Source: Rhea pennata (lineage: Eukaryota; Chordata; Aves; Rheiformes; Rheidae). From it: a DNA stretch of 64,000 nt. The number at the start of each line of letters is the position of its first letter. The stretch's first letter is position 1. Below are positions 11,559 to 24,900 of this stretch, piece after piece. A model generated the notes under the pieces. That model worked only from the letters and a program-made list of their open reading frames with translations. It had not been told where the DNA came from and ran no database searches. A program made the position numbers and the translations under genes. The stretch covers positions 434,001 through 498,000 of the forward strand of contig NC_084676.1 of assembly GCF_028389875.1 (NCBI RefSeq), read 5' to 3'.

Positions 11559-14500
11559 CGTGGCTAGCACCTGCTGCCCAGGACCCCCATGCGCAGGCTC
11601 TGCTGCACACCCGCCCCTCCAGAGCTGCTACCACCCGTAGGACCCTGCTCATCACGCCCTTATAACGGCCACAAGCCTGTCTGAGCTGGCTGTGAAGCAA
11701 CGCCCGGAAGCCAAGGCTAAAACAGTGATATCAAAACACAGCGGTCAGCTTCACGGGCCCCAGTACATCCAGCTCCCACCGCACCTGACCGCCCTCCCCA
11801 CTCAGGGTGCAAAAGCAGCTCCCAGGCTCTCCGCATGGAGCCCCTGCACCACTCCTTTCCAGTCCAGCACCATGTGAGACCCTGAAGGGCTGCAGCAGTT
11901 GCCAAAAGTGGAGCAGCAGCAAGGCAGCCCCCCAAAAGCCCTGAGGACAGGGCTCACCTGTAGCTCAGCTGCTGGCATCTGGGACACAGCGCTGCCTTAA
12001 CCTCTTGCGCTCTTTGGCTCCCTGCCATTCCCTCAGGCCTTTGCCATTTCACTGTACTGGCTACTTGTTTGGGGGGGGGGGGAGGGGGGGGGGCGGCGCT
12101 GGAGATCTGACAGTCCTGGGGCTGCTTGGGAGGGTAGATGGAGCAAGAGACCTGAGGCAGGCGTGCCAGTGAGCACATGGGAGCCAGCGGCTCAAGGCTA
12201 TCCGCACCGCAGCTTCCCTGCCACTGGGGACATCCACACATCCTAGATAAACAAGGGTCTTAACTTCCTGACTGAATGCATCAGCTCCCACCACTCTCTC
12301 CAGCCTCCTTTTTGGGGTCCAAACTGGACTGTGACCTGCCGCAACACCATCTTGGTGCTCTGGAGGGACCAATGCAGTCCCGGGCCACCTGCCCCCTCCC
12401 CAATCCAAGCAGGCTTCGAGGGGCAGCTAGCAAGGTTGGTGCTGGCTGCCTGCCCATGGCATCAGCACACATACCAGGAAATATGGGCCTGCAGGTAACA
12501 CATAGGAAGCCCCCGGCCCCTGGTAGCCCTTCCCAAGAAGAGAGTTGCAGCACAGCACAGTCTCCTCACTGCCAGGGAAGTGTGACGGGGAAGGATGTGG
12601 CATCACCAAGAAAATATAGTGTGGGGCAAGCAGGGTCTGCCAGGGACAGGGAGAGGTTGGAGAGGCTCACGACAGAATGGCAGAGATGTGTCACCACCAT
12701 GCTAAATGAGGCAACAGCTGCCATGGCGTGTGGAGGACGTCAGCGCTGGGATGAGGCAGGAGAGCGGATGTTGCAGTGTCCGCAAGGAGGAAGGATGTGG
12801 GCACATCCGTGTTGGCCTTTTGGGCAAAGGGTGGCTGGTACGGCTGGTACCACAGACCAGGCTCACCCACAGAGCTCAACACTCCTCTTTTGCCCCTCTG
12901 CCAGACCAGGCTCAGTACCACCGTTGGAACAGGCCAAATAGCCCACCTTGCACTCCCATGGTCCATGGGCTACCTTGAAGCCTTGCCGACTCACTCACGC
13001 TGGCCTCCATAGCCAGCACATGCTGGCAACTGGCCCTCCTCAGCTAGGCTGGTCAGGCAGTGGTAGTCACTATGCAGGAGGGCCAAAGGGGCTCTAAGTG
13101 GGGAAAATGCCCCCAAACTGCCTGGGATGAGAGGAAAGCAGAAGCTTTTGGGAGATATTATCTAAATCCAGATCTGGTTTCTTGGCCAAGGAGCCTGGAG
13201 GTGCAGTGCCAAGGTGCATGTTCATCTCCCCCTGTGCTTCTGGCATGGGAGAGCATCAAGCATCACTGTCCTAGGATGGCACTGGCTCCCATGTTCCCCA
13301 CAGGATGGTGGCAGGCAGCCCTTCACGTCCCACACTGGCAGTGCCAGGGGAACAGGCTGCCCACGGAGAGCGCAGCTCTATCCCCCTGGATCTGTGCAGC
13401 TCCCGGGCCGAGGCTGGACGGAGACAAGCCCGCCGTGTTGCCACAACATGCAGCAGAGCATGCCACCTTGAGATTTTGCTACCTTCACTCTTTGCAAACA
13501 AACAGCCCCATTGTATACAGTGCAAATACCGCAATGCGCAACCCAAACACCCGGACAAACACTGCCTGTTTGTACGGGAACCAGTCAGCTTGTGCAGGAG
13601 ATGGTCCTGGGAGCAGCCTGGCATGGAGCCAGGTGCCACCATGGGAGAAGTCACGTTTCAGGAGGGAGCATGGGTGGCCATAAGTGCAAGCCCTCGGGCT
13701 GAGGGGTACACAACACAACACCTTGGTGGGTGCTGGGGTCTGCTTTGAAGCGACCACAGCTCAGGCTTGGTGGGCCAGGAGCTGGGAGCCAAAGCCAGGG
13801 ATGTGCTGGCAGTAGGCCTGGCACTGAGCAGGATGGTGTGAGAGGATGGCAGACCCTCTGAGCAGGGAAGGGAGCATTGCTCGCATGCTCTGTTCAGTGT
13901 CTTTTCTACCCTGACCAGTTACCCTCAAAAGGCTTAGGGGTGGCACCCATGCTTCATTTAGAGCCCATTTCCACCTCAAGGAGGGCTTTCCTGCTACTTT
14001 GTTTAAATGTCTATATTCTATCCCTTACCCCTTCATTCCCCCAAGCCTTCACCATCAACCCCATTATCCTAAAACTACAACCAGATCTACTCTACATCTC
14101 TCCTCTGCCCAGAGCCTCATCCCACTGCTCCTTCCTGCCCTCCTAGCCCTGCTACCAGCTTTATTCTTGTACCAGCAGCCACTGAATCGGGCTGTCTTCA
14201 TCTGGCCCCTGTTTGCAGCACACACAGAGCAGCAATGGGACCATCCCACGGTCCCACAGCAGCGGAGCCCGCGTGAGCACTTTGGTAAACCTTTGCCACC
14301 TGCAAGAGGACTGGGTATCCTGGCAGCAGGTTCACAGCAAACCACCCAGGAGGTTTATTCCCGGGGTGCTACATGCTCCCAAGGTGGGTTTGCTGCGGCA
14401 GATGCCTTGCTTTCCAGAGACTCCCTGCTCCTTTGAGCAAGTTGGGGATGGGGGATGAGGAGACATGCCTTTCCTCTGCCTGCTGCAAGGCCTGCTGGTG

Positions 14501-16750
14501 GTCGCAGAGGCTGGAGCCTGGAAGGGTCCTGCTCTGTGAGCTGCCCTTGGCCAAGTTGCAGGACAAAGATGGGGAGGAGCTGTTGCCAAGGCAAACGAGT
14601 TGCTCTTGCTGGGCTGTGATTTCCCCAGTTGGTCACAGGAGGGAGCCTGGCCCGAGCAACAGTGTTTTCATGTCCCGAATGAACCATGGAGCACTGCATG
14701 GCCTTCGTCAGCCTTAGGGCTGCCGTGACCCCCAAGCCCTGCACCCACAGCCATGCTGCCTGCTGCACATGTCCCCCGATGTAAGTCCACTTGGGTGGAA
14801 ACAGGATGCTGCGACGACCCGGGGGTTTCATTCTGGCCTTGCAGGCCAGCCCTGCACCCGTAGGCTATCCCATCCTGAAAAAAATCGTTCCCTGCCTTGC
14901 CAGGAATATGCCACACATGTTCTCTCCTCTGTTGGATGTCCTGTCCTCCTTACCTCTCCAACACACTCCTCCTTCTACATCCCAAATTCCCACTTTGTTC
15001 TTCCATTTTAACACTGGCCCTTTTTTCCCACTTCCCCTGTCTTCTTCAGGCACAAGTCAGTGGGCGATAGCTTGGGTGCTCCACAGAGCTCCTGTCTTAG
15101 GGGAACCCACTGCTGCCTTGGCCACCTCCGGTTGGGCTTCATGCCCCAGCATAGTTGTTTGCTCTGCGATAAGACTGTTTGCTAAGGAGTGTGCCATGGC
15201 ATGTGAACGGGCAGTTTGCATACCATGCACTCTGCGGCAACTTTCATGCAGCCTGCTAGCAGCCACCTGTGCAGGTCGCATGGAAAAGCTGAGCTGTGGT
15301 TTGCTTTGAGGGCACAGGTGAATGCCATCAGAGGGGTGTGCATGTTGGCGTGGACCACAGGGTAGATCCCAGCCTCCAGTACCCAGCCCTGTTCCAGACG
15401 TTCCCAGAGGAGTGGCTGGGGAAGCTGGAGCCTGGAGCAGCTGCTGCTTTCCCTATGCAACATCTTTTCATGTCACAAGCAAGTGAGGGCCCTGATGCAA
15501 ACAGAGCGCTTTAGCGAAGACAGCTTTGCAAGGCACAGCCGCAGTGCAAAAGGAATGCAGGAACCCAGAAAGATCGTGTTTGTACTGGGATTTGTTTTCT
15601 ACCTGGTTTTCAATACACCGCTGCAAGGAGAGGAGATGAAAGGCATCTGTAAACATCTTTATCTTTTCCAAGGTGTTTCCTTGATATATTGGACAGGGCT
15701 TTGAGCTTGGCCTCTGCCTCAGTTCTTCTTGAATGACCAAGTTTTTTCAGTCTTTTTTCTCCTCTGTTTGCAAAAGGTCTTTTCACACAGTAGCCAGAGA
15801 GAAAGGCAGTTTGGAGAACAGGAAAAAAAATGCATTCATAAACCCACTGGAACTGGCACAGGCCCAAGGCCAGGAATAGCCCCTGAAACCACTCTGACAC
15901 TGGCAGGGTAACAGGCTGGCAGTGTCTGCCCAATTTCAGCCAGTTAGCAAGGGCTGACCTATCTTGAGCAAGAGTCATGAAAGTGTTTCCAGGGCATAAC
16001 AACACTTTTATTGGCCTCACTATTACCATACACACACAGGAGCCGTGCTGCAGCCTTGATGGGCTGTGGATGGAAGCAAGGCAAAGTTGCAAAAGCAGCA
16101 ATATCAGCTGTTTGATCAGATGAGAAGAGGGGCAGGGCTTCAGAGCACACCAATCTTCTTGCAGGTCTTCCTGAGGTCTCATTAGTAGAGTTTGAATGCT
16201 CTGATGATGGTGCTGTGGCTGGGAGAGGGCTCAGTCCTGCAGGACTCACAGCTGGCTCCTTTGCTCCCCAGATGCAAGGACCATAGGGCAGCAAGGCAGA
16301 GAGTATGCAGGCAGGATAAGGCAGGTGAGTGTGCAGAAACTCATCCTGAGGTTTAGAGCAGGTGAGCTTGTAACGCCTACATTCTTGGAAGCCAGTAGAA
16401 GGTCTTCAGGCCATGAGGGCTGTTGGTGGCTGCAGGAGGGCTTTAGGATGCAGATGGGAGAGGTTGGAAGGAGGTGGACAGGAATGACAGATGCAAAAGG
16501 TTTGCTGCTTAAGAGAAAAAGGCCAAAAAACACCAGCCCTGCCCTGTCCCAGGGGCACAGATGAAGGATTTCAGGGTCTGCTTCATATCTCTAAGCAGAA
16601 AACCAGAGGAAAAAGCCAACCCACTCCTTTGTTACCAATTGACAGGTACAGCTGCTCATCCCACTAGTCCCATCAAGACTGCCTCTGTGCCTAGGTATCA
16701 ATCAGGAAATATGGCGACTTAAATTCAGCCCTGGTTCACCAGGCAAAAGT
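11559..16750. other. Region upstream of SLC4A9, no gene recognised
   Basis: This 5-kb GC-rich stretch between the first placed SLC4A9 exon and the first CR1 fragment has many open frames on both strands, but none resembles a known protein. SLC4A9 5' non-coding exons and its promoter presumably lie here; I could not place them. Confidence 0.5.
12071..12093 (+). repeat. Poly-G tract (G12-A-G10)
   Basis: Twelve Gs, one A and ten Gs occur in a row. This is a potential G-quadruplex former on the plus strand and a likely site of sequencing length error. Confidence 0.9.
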
Positions 16751-16754
16751 GAGA

Positions 16755-16864
16755 CCTGACACATCTCATTATGTCTAGGTGATCCTGCTTGAGGGGGGGG
16801 TGGACTAGATGATCTCCAGAGGTCCCTTCCAACCTTACCGATTCTGTGATTCTGTGATTCTGTA
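16755..16864 (+). mobile_element. CR1 LINE 3' end fragment
   Basis: It contains GTGATCCTGCTTGAGG, then TGGACTAGATGATCTCCAG and GGTCCCTTCCAACC, ending in three copies of the GATTCTGT repeat. These are the last bases of the CR1 3' UTR with its microsatellite-like end. Everything 5' of about 16755 is missing, the usual 5' truncation. Confidence 0.88.
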
Positions 16865-16869
16865 TGTCA

Positions 16870-18335
16870 TCCCTAAGGGCTGCACAGCCCAACCAGGAGA
16901 GTGTGCTTCCAATGTTACGTGGTCTTCTAGGTCTCTTTGCATGAACCATAGCCTCAAAACACAACTCTTTACAGCTGCCCACCCTCTGAGCCAGAGACAT
17001 AAACATTTTGTGTAGATTCAGAAGTGCAATAAAAAAGTCTCCTTCACAAATGATGGACCTGCTGCCTTCCTATCCTAACTTGCTCACTGGCTTTTTATTG
17101 CAACAGGGAAGTCAGCAAACACACCTCCTACAAGTCTCACACATCAGCTCTGTAAGACCTCTCAGGGGGATTTTGGTGGCATGTGTCAGGGAACGCCGAG
17201 GGAAACAAACCCCTTTCCGAAGCAGTTACATAACTAGGAAACAAATAGCATGAGAGTCTTCGAGGCAACCAACACCTTTGTTGGTCAGATCAGCAGGAAT
17301 CGCTGCGTTGTGATGAACTCATCTCGCCTGCACTAGCAGTTCTGGCTGCCAAATACTTTAAGGCTGATGATGACTGGAGGAGCCGGAAGAAACAACATCC
17401 AGCAAACAATTGCAAAAGTCAAGTTTGAGCAAGAATGAGGGTGGGGGGGGGGGTTTACCAAATCCGGCAGTATTCCTTGGAGACAACAACAACAATCACA
17501 GGAATATTTAATCACACTGCTCCTGGGCCTCGCTGAACTGAAACTGGCACCAGGGTTCAGGACTTGGGAATTGGATCTGCCACGAGGAACAATCAGGGGG
17601 ATGTGGCCATCCCAAATGTGACCTGGAACAATGCAAAGCCGCCTTGCTTGCCCTACACTTGGCGTCATCGCTGTTTTCTAGCCTGTCACCTGGGATGAAA
17701 ACAAGGCCAAACAAAACAAGAGTCAAAGTGATTCTCAGCACAATAAAAGAGATGGATTGAAACATAGCCAGCCCCCAAACACAAATGCCACAGACCAGAA
17801 CCAAGCACCACAACACCAGGAGCCAGGGAAATCAGCTAATTAAGACAGGTTCATGTAGGATTGCGAGATGAAGCCATGAATCAACCTGTTTAATGGGCTC
17901 CCCATGTAGGCACAGAGGTGGGTCTGGGCCTTCTGTCCTCCAGCAAGAAAGATCTCTACCATCTTCTCCGACTGCCCTGAAGACTGTCCTCCCGTCTCCA
18001 GTTTTGGGTGGCATGGGAATGAAGTGCACGTGGGTGAAATTCTGTCCCCTAACAGGATGTCATCTCCATTGCTAATGGCAGAAGTAGGTTACAGCTCCAA
18101 ACAGGAATTGTGCGATGGTCTCGTTGCAGGGTGAGCAAGAGGCTTTTTCTAAACCATTTGTTCTCCTCTACAGTTTTAGCACAGCCCTCTTACTGATTCC
18201 AGCTCTGTTGGACAGCAGAGCATCCTTGGGCTCTTCGCTGTTCCCACTGTCGCACTGACAGGGTGTCCAGCCCTGCTCACTCCCGCACTGAGGGCAGTGG
18301 TGGTGGTATCAGTGTGGCTGGGCTCGAAGGACCTC
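16870..18335. other. Intergenic DNA upstream of HBEGF, no gene recognised
   Basis: I find no coding motif or RNA gene here. There is a G11 run at 17443-17453. Distal HBEGF regulatory elements could lie here, but the sequence alone does not show them. Confidence 0.5.
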
Positions 18336-18339
18336 TCAT

Positions 18340-18535
18340 CTCTGTCAGTGACAGTGACAGAGCACTAGAACAGGTTGCCCAGAGAGGCTGTGGAGTCTCC
18401 TCTGGAGATATTCAAAACCCGCAAGGACACGATCCTGTGCGACGTGCTCTAAGTGACCCTGCCTGAGCAGGAGGGTTGGACTAGGTGATCTCCAGAGGTC
18501 CCTGCAGCCTCAGCTGCTCTGCGATTCTGCGAGTG
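18340..18535 (+). mobile_element. CR1 LINE 3' end fragment next to the HBEGF promoter
   Basis: It runs from AGGTTGCCCAGAGAGGCTGT through GTGGAGTCTCCTCTGGAGA and GTGACCCTGCCTGAGCAGG to GGACTAGGTGATCTCCAGAG and a degenerate GATTCTGCGA end. It matches the last codons of CR1 ORF2 plus the 3' UTR in plus orientation. Several CpGs in the tail (GCGATTCTGCG) match the neighbouring CpG island. Confidence 0.88.
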
Positions 18536-18888
18536 CTGCGGGTGCTGCGGGATCCGGCTGCCGTGATAGCTGCGGCGCAGATCCCAGCCGAGAGCGTGAG
18601 GAGCGGCACGGGTAGCCTGCCGGCTCCCTGCAGCCGCCACGCCGGCGGCGCGGCTAGGCCGCCCGTGCTCAGCCCGCGGAAGGTGGGGCGGGGGGAGGGC
18701 CGGGCCCAGGACGTGGCGGGGCGCCCCGCAGCCACTCCCTCGGGCGGGGACTCGGGGGGTGGGCAGAGGCGCAGCACCGCCCCGCCGCCTTCTAGCTGCG
18801 GCGGCGTCGGGCTCGCGGGAGTCGCGGCCGGCGCGGGGTCGGGCGCAGCACGTGGGCGCGGAGCGGAGCGAGCCCGGCGGAACGCGGC

Positions 18889-18937
18889 ATGGAGGCACGG
18901 GTGGTGCTGGTGGCGCTGCACGCGCTGCTGGCCGCAG
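18889..18937 (+). CDS. HBEGF: HBEGF exon 1 (signal peptide start)
   Basis: The ATG follows GCGGC and opens MEARVVLVALHALLAA, a typical hydrophobic signal core. The donor GCAG|GTGAGG leaves one base. The intron is only 84 bases long and CpG-rich. Confidence 0.93.
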
Positions 18938-21900
18938 GTGAGGGCGCGGGGGCCGCGGGCGCACCGGGGGCTGCGCCGCGCCGCGCCGCTCTCGCTGACC
19001 GTGTGTCCCTTCCCTCCGCAGCGTGCGCGGCGGCGGCGGCGGCGGCGGCGGGCGGGCTCGGCCGCGACGTGCTGCACAACGAGGTGCTCCACAAGGGCGG
19101 CGGCGGGGCGCCGGTCCCGGCCACGGCGCCGCTGCTGCTGCGCGGCAGCCCCGAGAAGGAGGGCGGCGGAGCGGCCTCCGGGGACGACTTGAGCGAGCTG
19201 CCGAGAGGTACTGGCGGAGCGGGGCTTGGCTGGGACGGGCCTGGCGGGGAGAGAGGGGGGCGGTGGCCGCTCCGGCTCGGCCAGGAGGGAGAGCTCGGCT
19301 CGGCACCCGAGGGTGCCCCTGCCCTGCGGTGGCAGCCCTGGGTGCCCCCAGGGTGTGTGCGTGGTGTTTGGGTGTTGGCAGCCCCTCGCTTGGCATGTGG
19401 GGCCATCCCTAGTGCCCCTGGCACGGCAGTCCTGAGGCTCCCAAGCGAAGGGGGTTGGCAGCCGTGGCCCTGTCATCACGCCCCGCGAAAGGAGAACCCT
19501 CCTGGTGCCCGTGGCACCCTTTGCCTGCTGGTGTTGCCCACTGGCTGTGCGTGCCTGTCCATACTGCCTTTGCCGCCTTCCAGATAGCGGTGGCTGCAGG
19601 GGAGGGGACTGCTGTGACTCACCCAACGCCCACGGGGTGGCTGCTCCTCATACCTAGCTGGGGTTAGTCACCCGGCGGCCTCTTCTCTGGAGGCGTTGGG
19701 GACACGGCTCCTCTGTTAGACTCTCTGTGCGTTTGTGCTTGGGTGCCTGGGTTGGGAGGAGAGCATGTCCTGGTGACTCCCATGGAGGTTGTGCTATTGC
19801 TGGGTGGGAAGGGTGACTGAGGCCAGTGTAACCTTGTGCATGTGGCATGCTGAGGTCGGTAGCCTGGCACGAGGAGCTCCGCTCTGTATAACATTTGCCC
19901 TCCTCACTTCTCTCATTTTTTTTCCTCTTTGCTTTCTGGCTGTCTGGTCCTGTCAGACTGGAGTGCTAACACTCAGCTTTGCAAAACCAGGCTGATCGCT
20001 CAAGTCTAAGGGGGTTCTGCCCTTGAGAAATGCCCCTTTCCTTGATGGAGATGCAGTAGGAGAGCGAGGAGATGCAAGCTCCATCTGCCCTCCAGCCATT
20101 CCTCCAATGAGGGGATCCTGTCCTAGAGCAAGTGCTTTCACAGGCATGGGAATGGAGGACCACAGCAGGGTGGGCTGATGGGGCTCTGGCTTTTGGGGTG
20201 CAGGGTGCGAGGTATCTGCTGAATCAGCATTGCACAATCAGCTTGTTGCAGCATCTGAGAACACTTTTGCGATGCTTTGAGCTAAGTTATAGTCAGAGAA
20301 ACAGAGAAATCTGGCTTCTGTGCCAGAGGCACCTTTTGCTCTGTGTTCTAGCCCTGAGGATGACAGATTTTTTGCCCCCTCCCCCCCCCAACACAGATAC
20401 CCCCAGCCATGGGGGATCTGTGGCATCCCCTCTGCCTCTCTGGCATCCCCCTGCCTATCTGGACTGGACCAGTTTCCCCCTTCTTACCAGCAAGATCATG
20501 CAAATCCTCTGTGGATTTGCTGCTCAGGGACATGGGAGAGTGCTCCAGGGACAAGGGTCGATGCCAGAGAAGGGCAGCAGTGAGGGAGGCTGGAGGGTCA
20601 GCAGCACCGCTCCTGTCCCTCTGATAGCATATATCTGCGAGGAGCTCTCTGTGGCAGGGAGATAATCCACAGGGAAGGGGACAGCTACAGCTGCCAGCCT
20701 GGGGCAAGTCCCAGGGCCCCATGTCTCACACAGATCTAGGGGTTTCTCCAAGCCGCAGAGTTTCCCAGAGTATTGGTTTTCTCCAGGTCTAGCTTGAAGG
20801 ATCTTGAAGTTGTGCAATAACTTCCTAGGCATGTACACTAATGGTGCGTCGTGGCAAGAGAGGCGCTCACACAGGGAGGAAGGTTACGCACACTGAGGGT
20901 TTGGTTATGTGCGGAAGTTGTTGAGAAAACATTAGGCGTGTTAAAACTTGCCAGGTTAAACTCGGCTTCCCTTTTCCCCTAGCTCCTTCCATGCAGTACG
21001 TGATTCAGTTTGTATTTTCCCAGCTTCGCAGGAGCTCTTAATGCCATGGTTTGGAGGGGGGGCTGGAAAGTGTCTCTCCAAGCAGCAAGTGCTCTTTCAG
21101 CACCTTGTGAGATCAAGCTGGGATTGATTTTTTTTTTTCTTTCTTTTATTTTTTTGGGGGAAGGGGGGCATCTGTCCGTCTTAAACTATTCCAGTAATGT
21201 TGTTGGTTTCACCTTGTGTCTGTGGAGAGCATCTAAGGAGTTCAGTGCTCTGGTTCCCACCAGCTGGCATAGCCAACTTGGCAGGGAGCTGGCCTTGCAC
21301 TGAAAACCACAGAATTCTGTGCTGCAATTAAAAATACCTCCGTAATTCATGGGAATGCTTCCTTTGCCATCTGCTTGGTTCTGAAAAATCAAAAATTGAC
21401 CTGGGCTTGCTCTTTTAATCCTGCTCTTGTCCTGTATGCAAGCCATCATTGTAACCACAGGAAGGAGAGTCCATCAGAATCATGAATGGGCTCTTACAAA
21501 AGACCATGCTGATCAGGGAAATAAAAGCTAGATAAAGACGCAATTAGCAGTCTTCTGTGTCCAGTGGAAACTGGTGTATATAATAGCAACATTTGAGATG
21601 CATAAAGCCCTGTTTTTTCTCCTGGTTGGTTACTTGTGCCCATATTTCCTTTTGAATTGTTCTGATGAATCAGAAAGGCCATGATATTTGTGAAAATCTT
21701 GGGGGGAGGGGAGGATGGAAAAACCTCTGCTTGGGGGCAGATTGCTGAACAAAAGGCTGTGCAAATGCCAGGGCAGAGCTGGCTACAGAGTCCAGGGCTT
21801 GCTGCTCTCTTTTGCTTTCAAATGAGATATTGGGGTGATAAGTGTGTTCTCCTTTCAAAATTGTCTTCCAGTTGCTTTCTTGTCAAAGCCTCAAGGTCTG

Positions 21901-24900
21901 GTTACTCCCAAGAAAAAAGGGAACGGGAATAAAAGAAGAAAGGGAAAAGGCCTGGGGAAGAAGAGAGACCCATGTCTGCGAAAGTACAAGGACTTCTGCA
22001 TTCACGGTGAATGCAAGTACATCAAAGAGCTTGGCGCTCCATCCTGCATGTGAGTTGCTGTTGTGTGCCTGTGCCGGGGAAGCCTTAGTCATTGTTCCTT
22101 GAATTCTCTAGGCTGCACAGAGGAAGAGCGTAGGAGATATTTTTAGTGCATGTTCCCCGTCTGTGTGGAGACGGCTCTGACTTTGCATTCTGTGTGCTTC
22201 TTGAGCCTGTGTCACTTGGCAAACGGGAAACTTTGGCATCTGCTCTGGCCTTGTTTCTGTCTTTTGAACAAGCCCCACCAAAATCCCTCGTGGCCTGGGA
22301 CTCAGAGCAGCCCCTGTCCCACGAGAGCTCCACGTCAAGCCCACGGGATGTCAGTCAGGCTCGCGATGCAGTGAGCTCCTGCCCTGGTGGAGCTCACAGG
22401 AATGTGGACTCGTGTGCCAGGGATCAGCTGCCTGGCTGCTGTCCAAAAGTTGGCTTCCTGTGATCTTGGTGGCTTAGGTTCAGAGTGGAAGCCCAAGTAC
22501 CTGGCCCTCTGAAGTGGGCTGTGAGTCTCATCTGAGGCCTTCTTTAGGTCTGGCTTGAGAGATCCTCTCCTGGCTCAATAACCCCATGTCCTTTGCCCTG
22601 TCCCTCATTACTGGGAGCTCCTGCTGAGAGCTGGGTAGCTCCTGGGGCCCAGGGCTGACTGGGGATGGAGATGAGAGGTGGGTGTTGCACCTGTGAAGAT
22701 ACTAGCTTCCCCTGCAAGGACATGTAACAATTGGCCCCTTGTTCCATGTGTGGCACGTGGCTCTTGTGCAGTGATGCTCTCAAGAGTGAGAGCTGGGGAC
22801 TGAGAATGGGCTCGTTCCCTCTCTCTCCTCACTGCATCCCCATGCCAAGTGGGAGGCTGAGCTCTGCCATGGTACTTGGAGAGCAGCCACAGCCTGCGTC
22901 GGATGGAGGTAGTGCCTTGGGGGGGCAGCCAGCCAATGCCATGTCCAGTGAAGGATGGGGCTGTGCACCCCATTAGGAGCAGCATGCTCCTCCTCCCACA
23001 TCTGTGGGCTGCAGGTAGAGAGCAGGGGGGAGACGAGGCAAGTGGAGGAGAAAGGTTTGCTCGCTGCCTGGGCACCTGGATCCAGCTGCTGCTACCTTGG
23101 GTAATGCCGTAGACACAAGTTTGATCCCACTGACATGGGCAGGGTTTGAGCTGTGGATATAAGAGGCTTTGTTCCTTGCTGGCAATCCCCTGAGCCACCC
23201 AGCCCTGTGTCCAGAGCCTGGGGAAGATAATAGCTCCCTGGCTTATAGTGTCCAGAAGCTCTTGTGTCCTGGAATCCGCAGGGATCAGGGTCTGCACAGC
23301 TGCTTGAACCGCTTAGTTTCACTGTGCCTGGAAACTGTCACAAAGTCATTGCTGGGTCCTTGAGCAAGGGGATTGGGACTGCCAGCAAGAAGATCTCTGC
23401 TGGATTGGCTTTCACTGCTGACCCAGCGTGCTGCAGAGCACAGTCCTTCTGGTTCCTGCCTGCCGCTGGGCAGCCCCTTCCCAAGTTCCTCCTGAGCAGT
23501 CACCGGTTTCCTGGGGCTGAAAGAAGTTCTAGAGCAAGGGCAAGTCTGAAGGGAGCTGACCCAACACTCTCGATCTGGACTTTGTGTCTGGAGCTAGCTG
23601 GGGCTCTCAAGCCTGATGACCCATCTTTGGGTTATCCCTTTAGAGCTGTTCCTTGTGGGTTTAGGATGAGTGGCCCATCCCCCCTTGGGATCCCTAGTGT
23701 GGCAGTTCCGGAGCTGGGATTTGCAGCTTTCCTCATCTGAAGCAGGCTCAAGCTGTCTCTGCTGCTCTGGGAGCTCTGCGAGGCTTCGATCTTCTCCTGT
23801 AAAGAGGCCTGAGACACCTGGTTTCACTTTGCATGAGCAATCACAAATAGTCACTGTTTCAGTGGCTGGGAGCAGTTCAGCTGCAGCTAGCTGGCTCTGA
23901 CCATGCTGCCTGTGTTGCACTACCTTTTTGATCTTTACTTCCTGTGGCTGGCCCCAGGGCTTAGGTGAGCTGGGGATGATGCCTCAGCCCAGGTCCTTGA
24001 GCACTGCTGAGAGGTGGCTCTATCTCTGCCTGTGTCCAAAGCAGCCATCTGGGGCAGAAGGTGATGTTGGTGTCTGGCATGGTATTCCTGGAGCTCTCTG
24101 TAAGCTCAGCAAGCCAGGCAGGAGGTCTGGATTGAGTCCGCACGTTGGAGATAAGCTCATGTCCCTGCCCAGATCTGCTGAGGGTATGTGGCGTTGAGTT
24201 TATTCAGCTGGTTACATCAATAGGCGTTGACTCACAAGGAGGGTTTGGGTGGCTGCCTCACAGCTCCGAGGGGAACTTTATTTCTGTTACATGAGCAACA
24301 TCCCGAGCCTGCAGGGCACTTGGACTTCTCTGTTAGCTCTGGCTGGCTGAGAGCATTGGAGAAACCTGCTTGGAGGGAAGTGCTGAGCTTTGCCCCATCT
24401 CTAGAGGTTATTTCCCACTTCCTTGCACAGGACCTCACCTTTGCAGAAAGCAGGTGGCATGGTTTGCTGTGCCATGGGTGGTTGCATGCCACACTCCTGT
24501 GTGCCATGGGCAGCCATGTCTTGCCCTCAGTGGTCCCCTTCTGCAGCCCTTGTTGTGTCTGACATCTGTGTGTGAGGGGACTGGCTGTCATGCAGAGGTG
24601 GTCCAACCAGCCTAGCTCTACTTTGTAGGCTATTGGGAAGAACCTGGACCCCAGTGCCTTGCACTGTGGGGAAGGTCATGGCCTTACTGGGCATCTTAAT
24701 ACGATGTTTGGGACAGAGATACAGAGCAAGAGAACAACTTAACAGTGAGGCAGAAGGACAAGGTGGGCACCAGACCTCCTGGCTTAGGGTGGGGTAGGAC
24801 TGTGGCTCAAAGAGGCAACTGTGCCTCACAGCAAAATATGCTGATGCCCTGTTGTGCTTGATCATGACTGTTCTTTAAAACTTTCCTTCTTGCCCAGATG

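Larger units (their letters stand above)
18536..19350 (+). promoter_or_regulatory. HBEGF: CpG island spanning the HBEGF promoter, exon 1 and exon 2
   Basis: CpG density is very high from the end of the CR1 fragment through exon 2. No clear TATA box lies upstream of the start codon, which fits a CpG-island promoter. The transcription start site cannot be placed from sequence alone. Confidence 0.75.

Noticed and set aside
18449-19626. Open frames of 315 and 381 codons on the minus strand across the HBEGF promoter and first exons
   Set aside because: They are antisense shadows of the CpG island; the residues are mostly Ala, Arg, Pro and Gly without conserved motifs.
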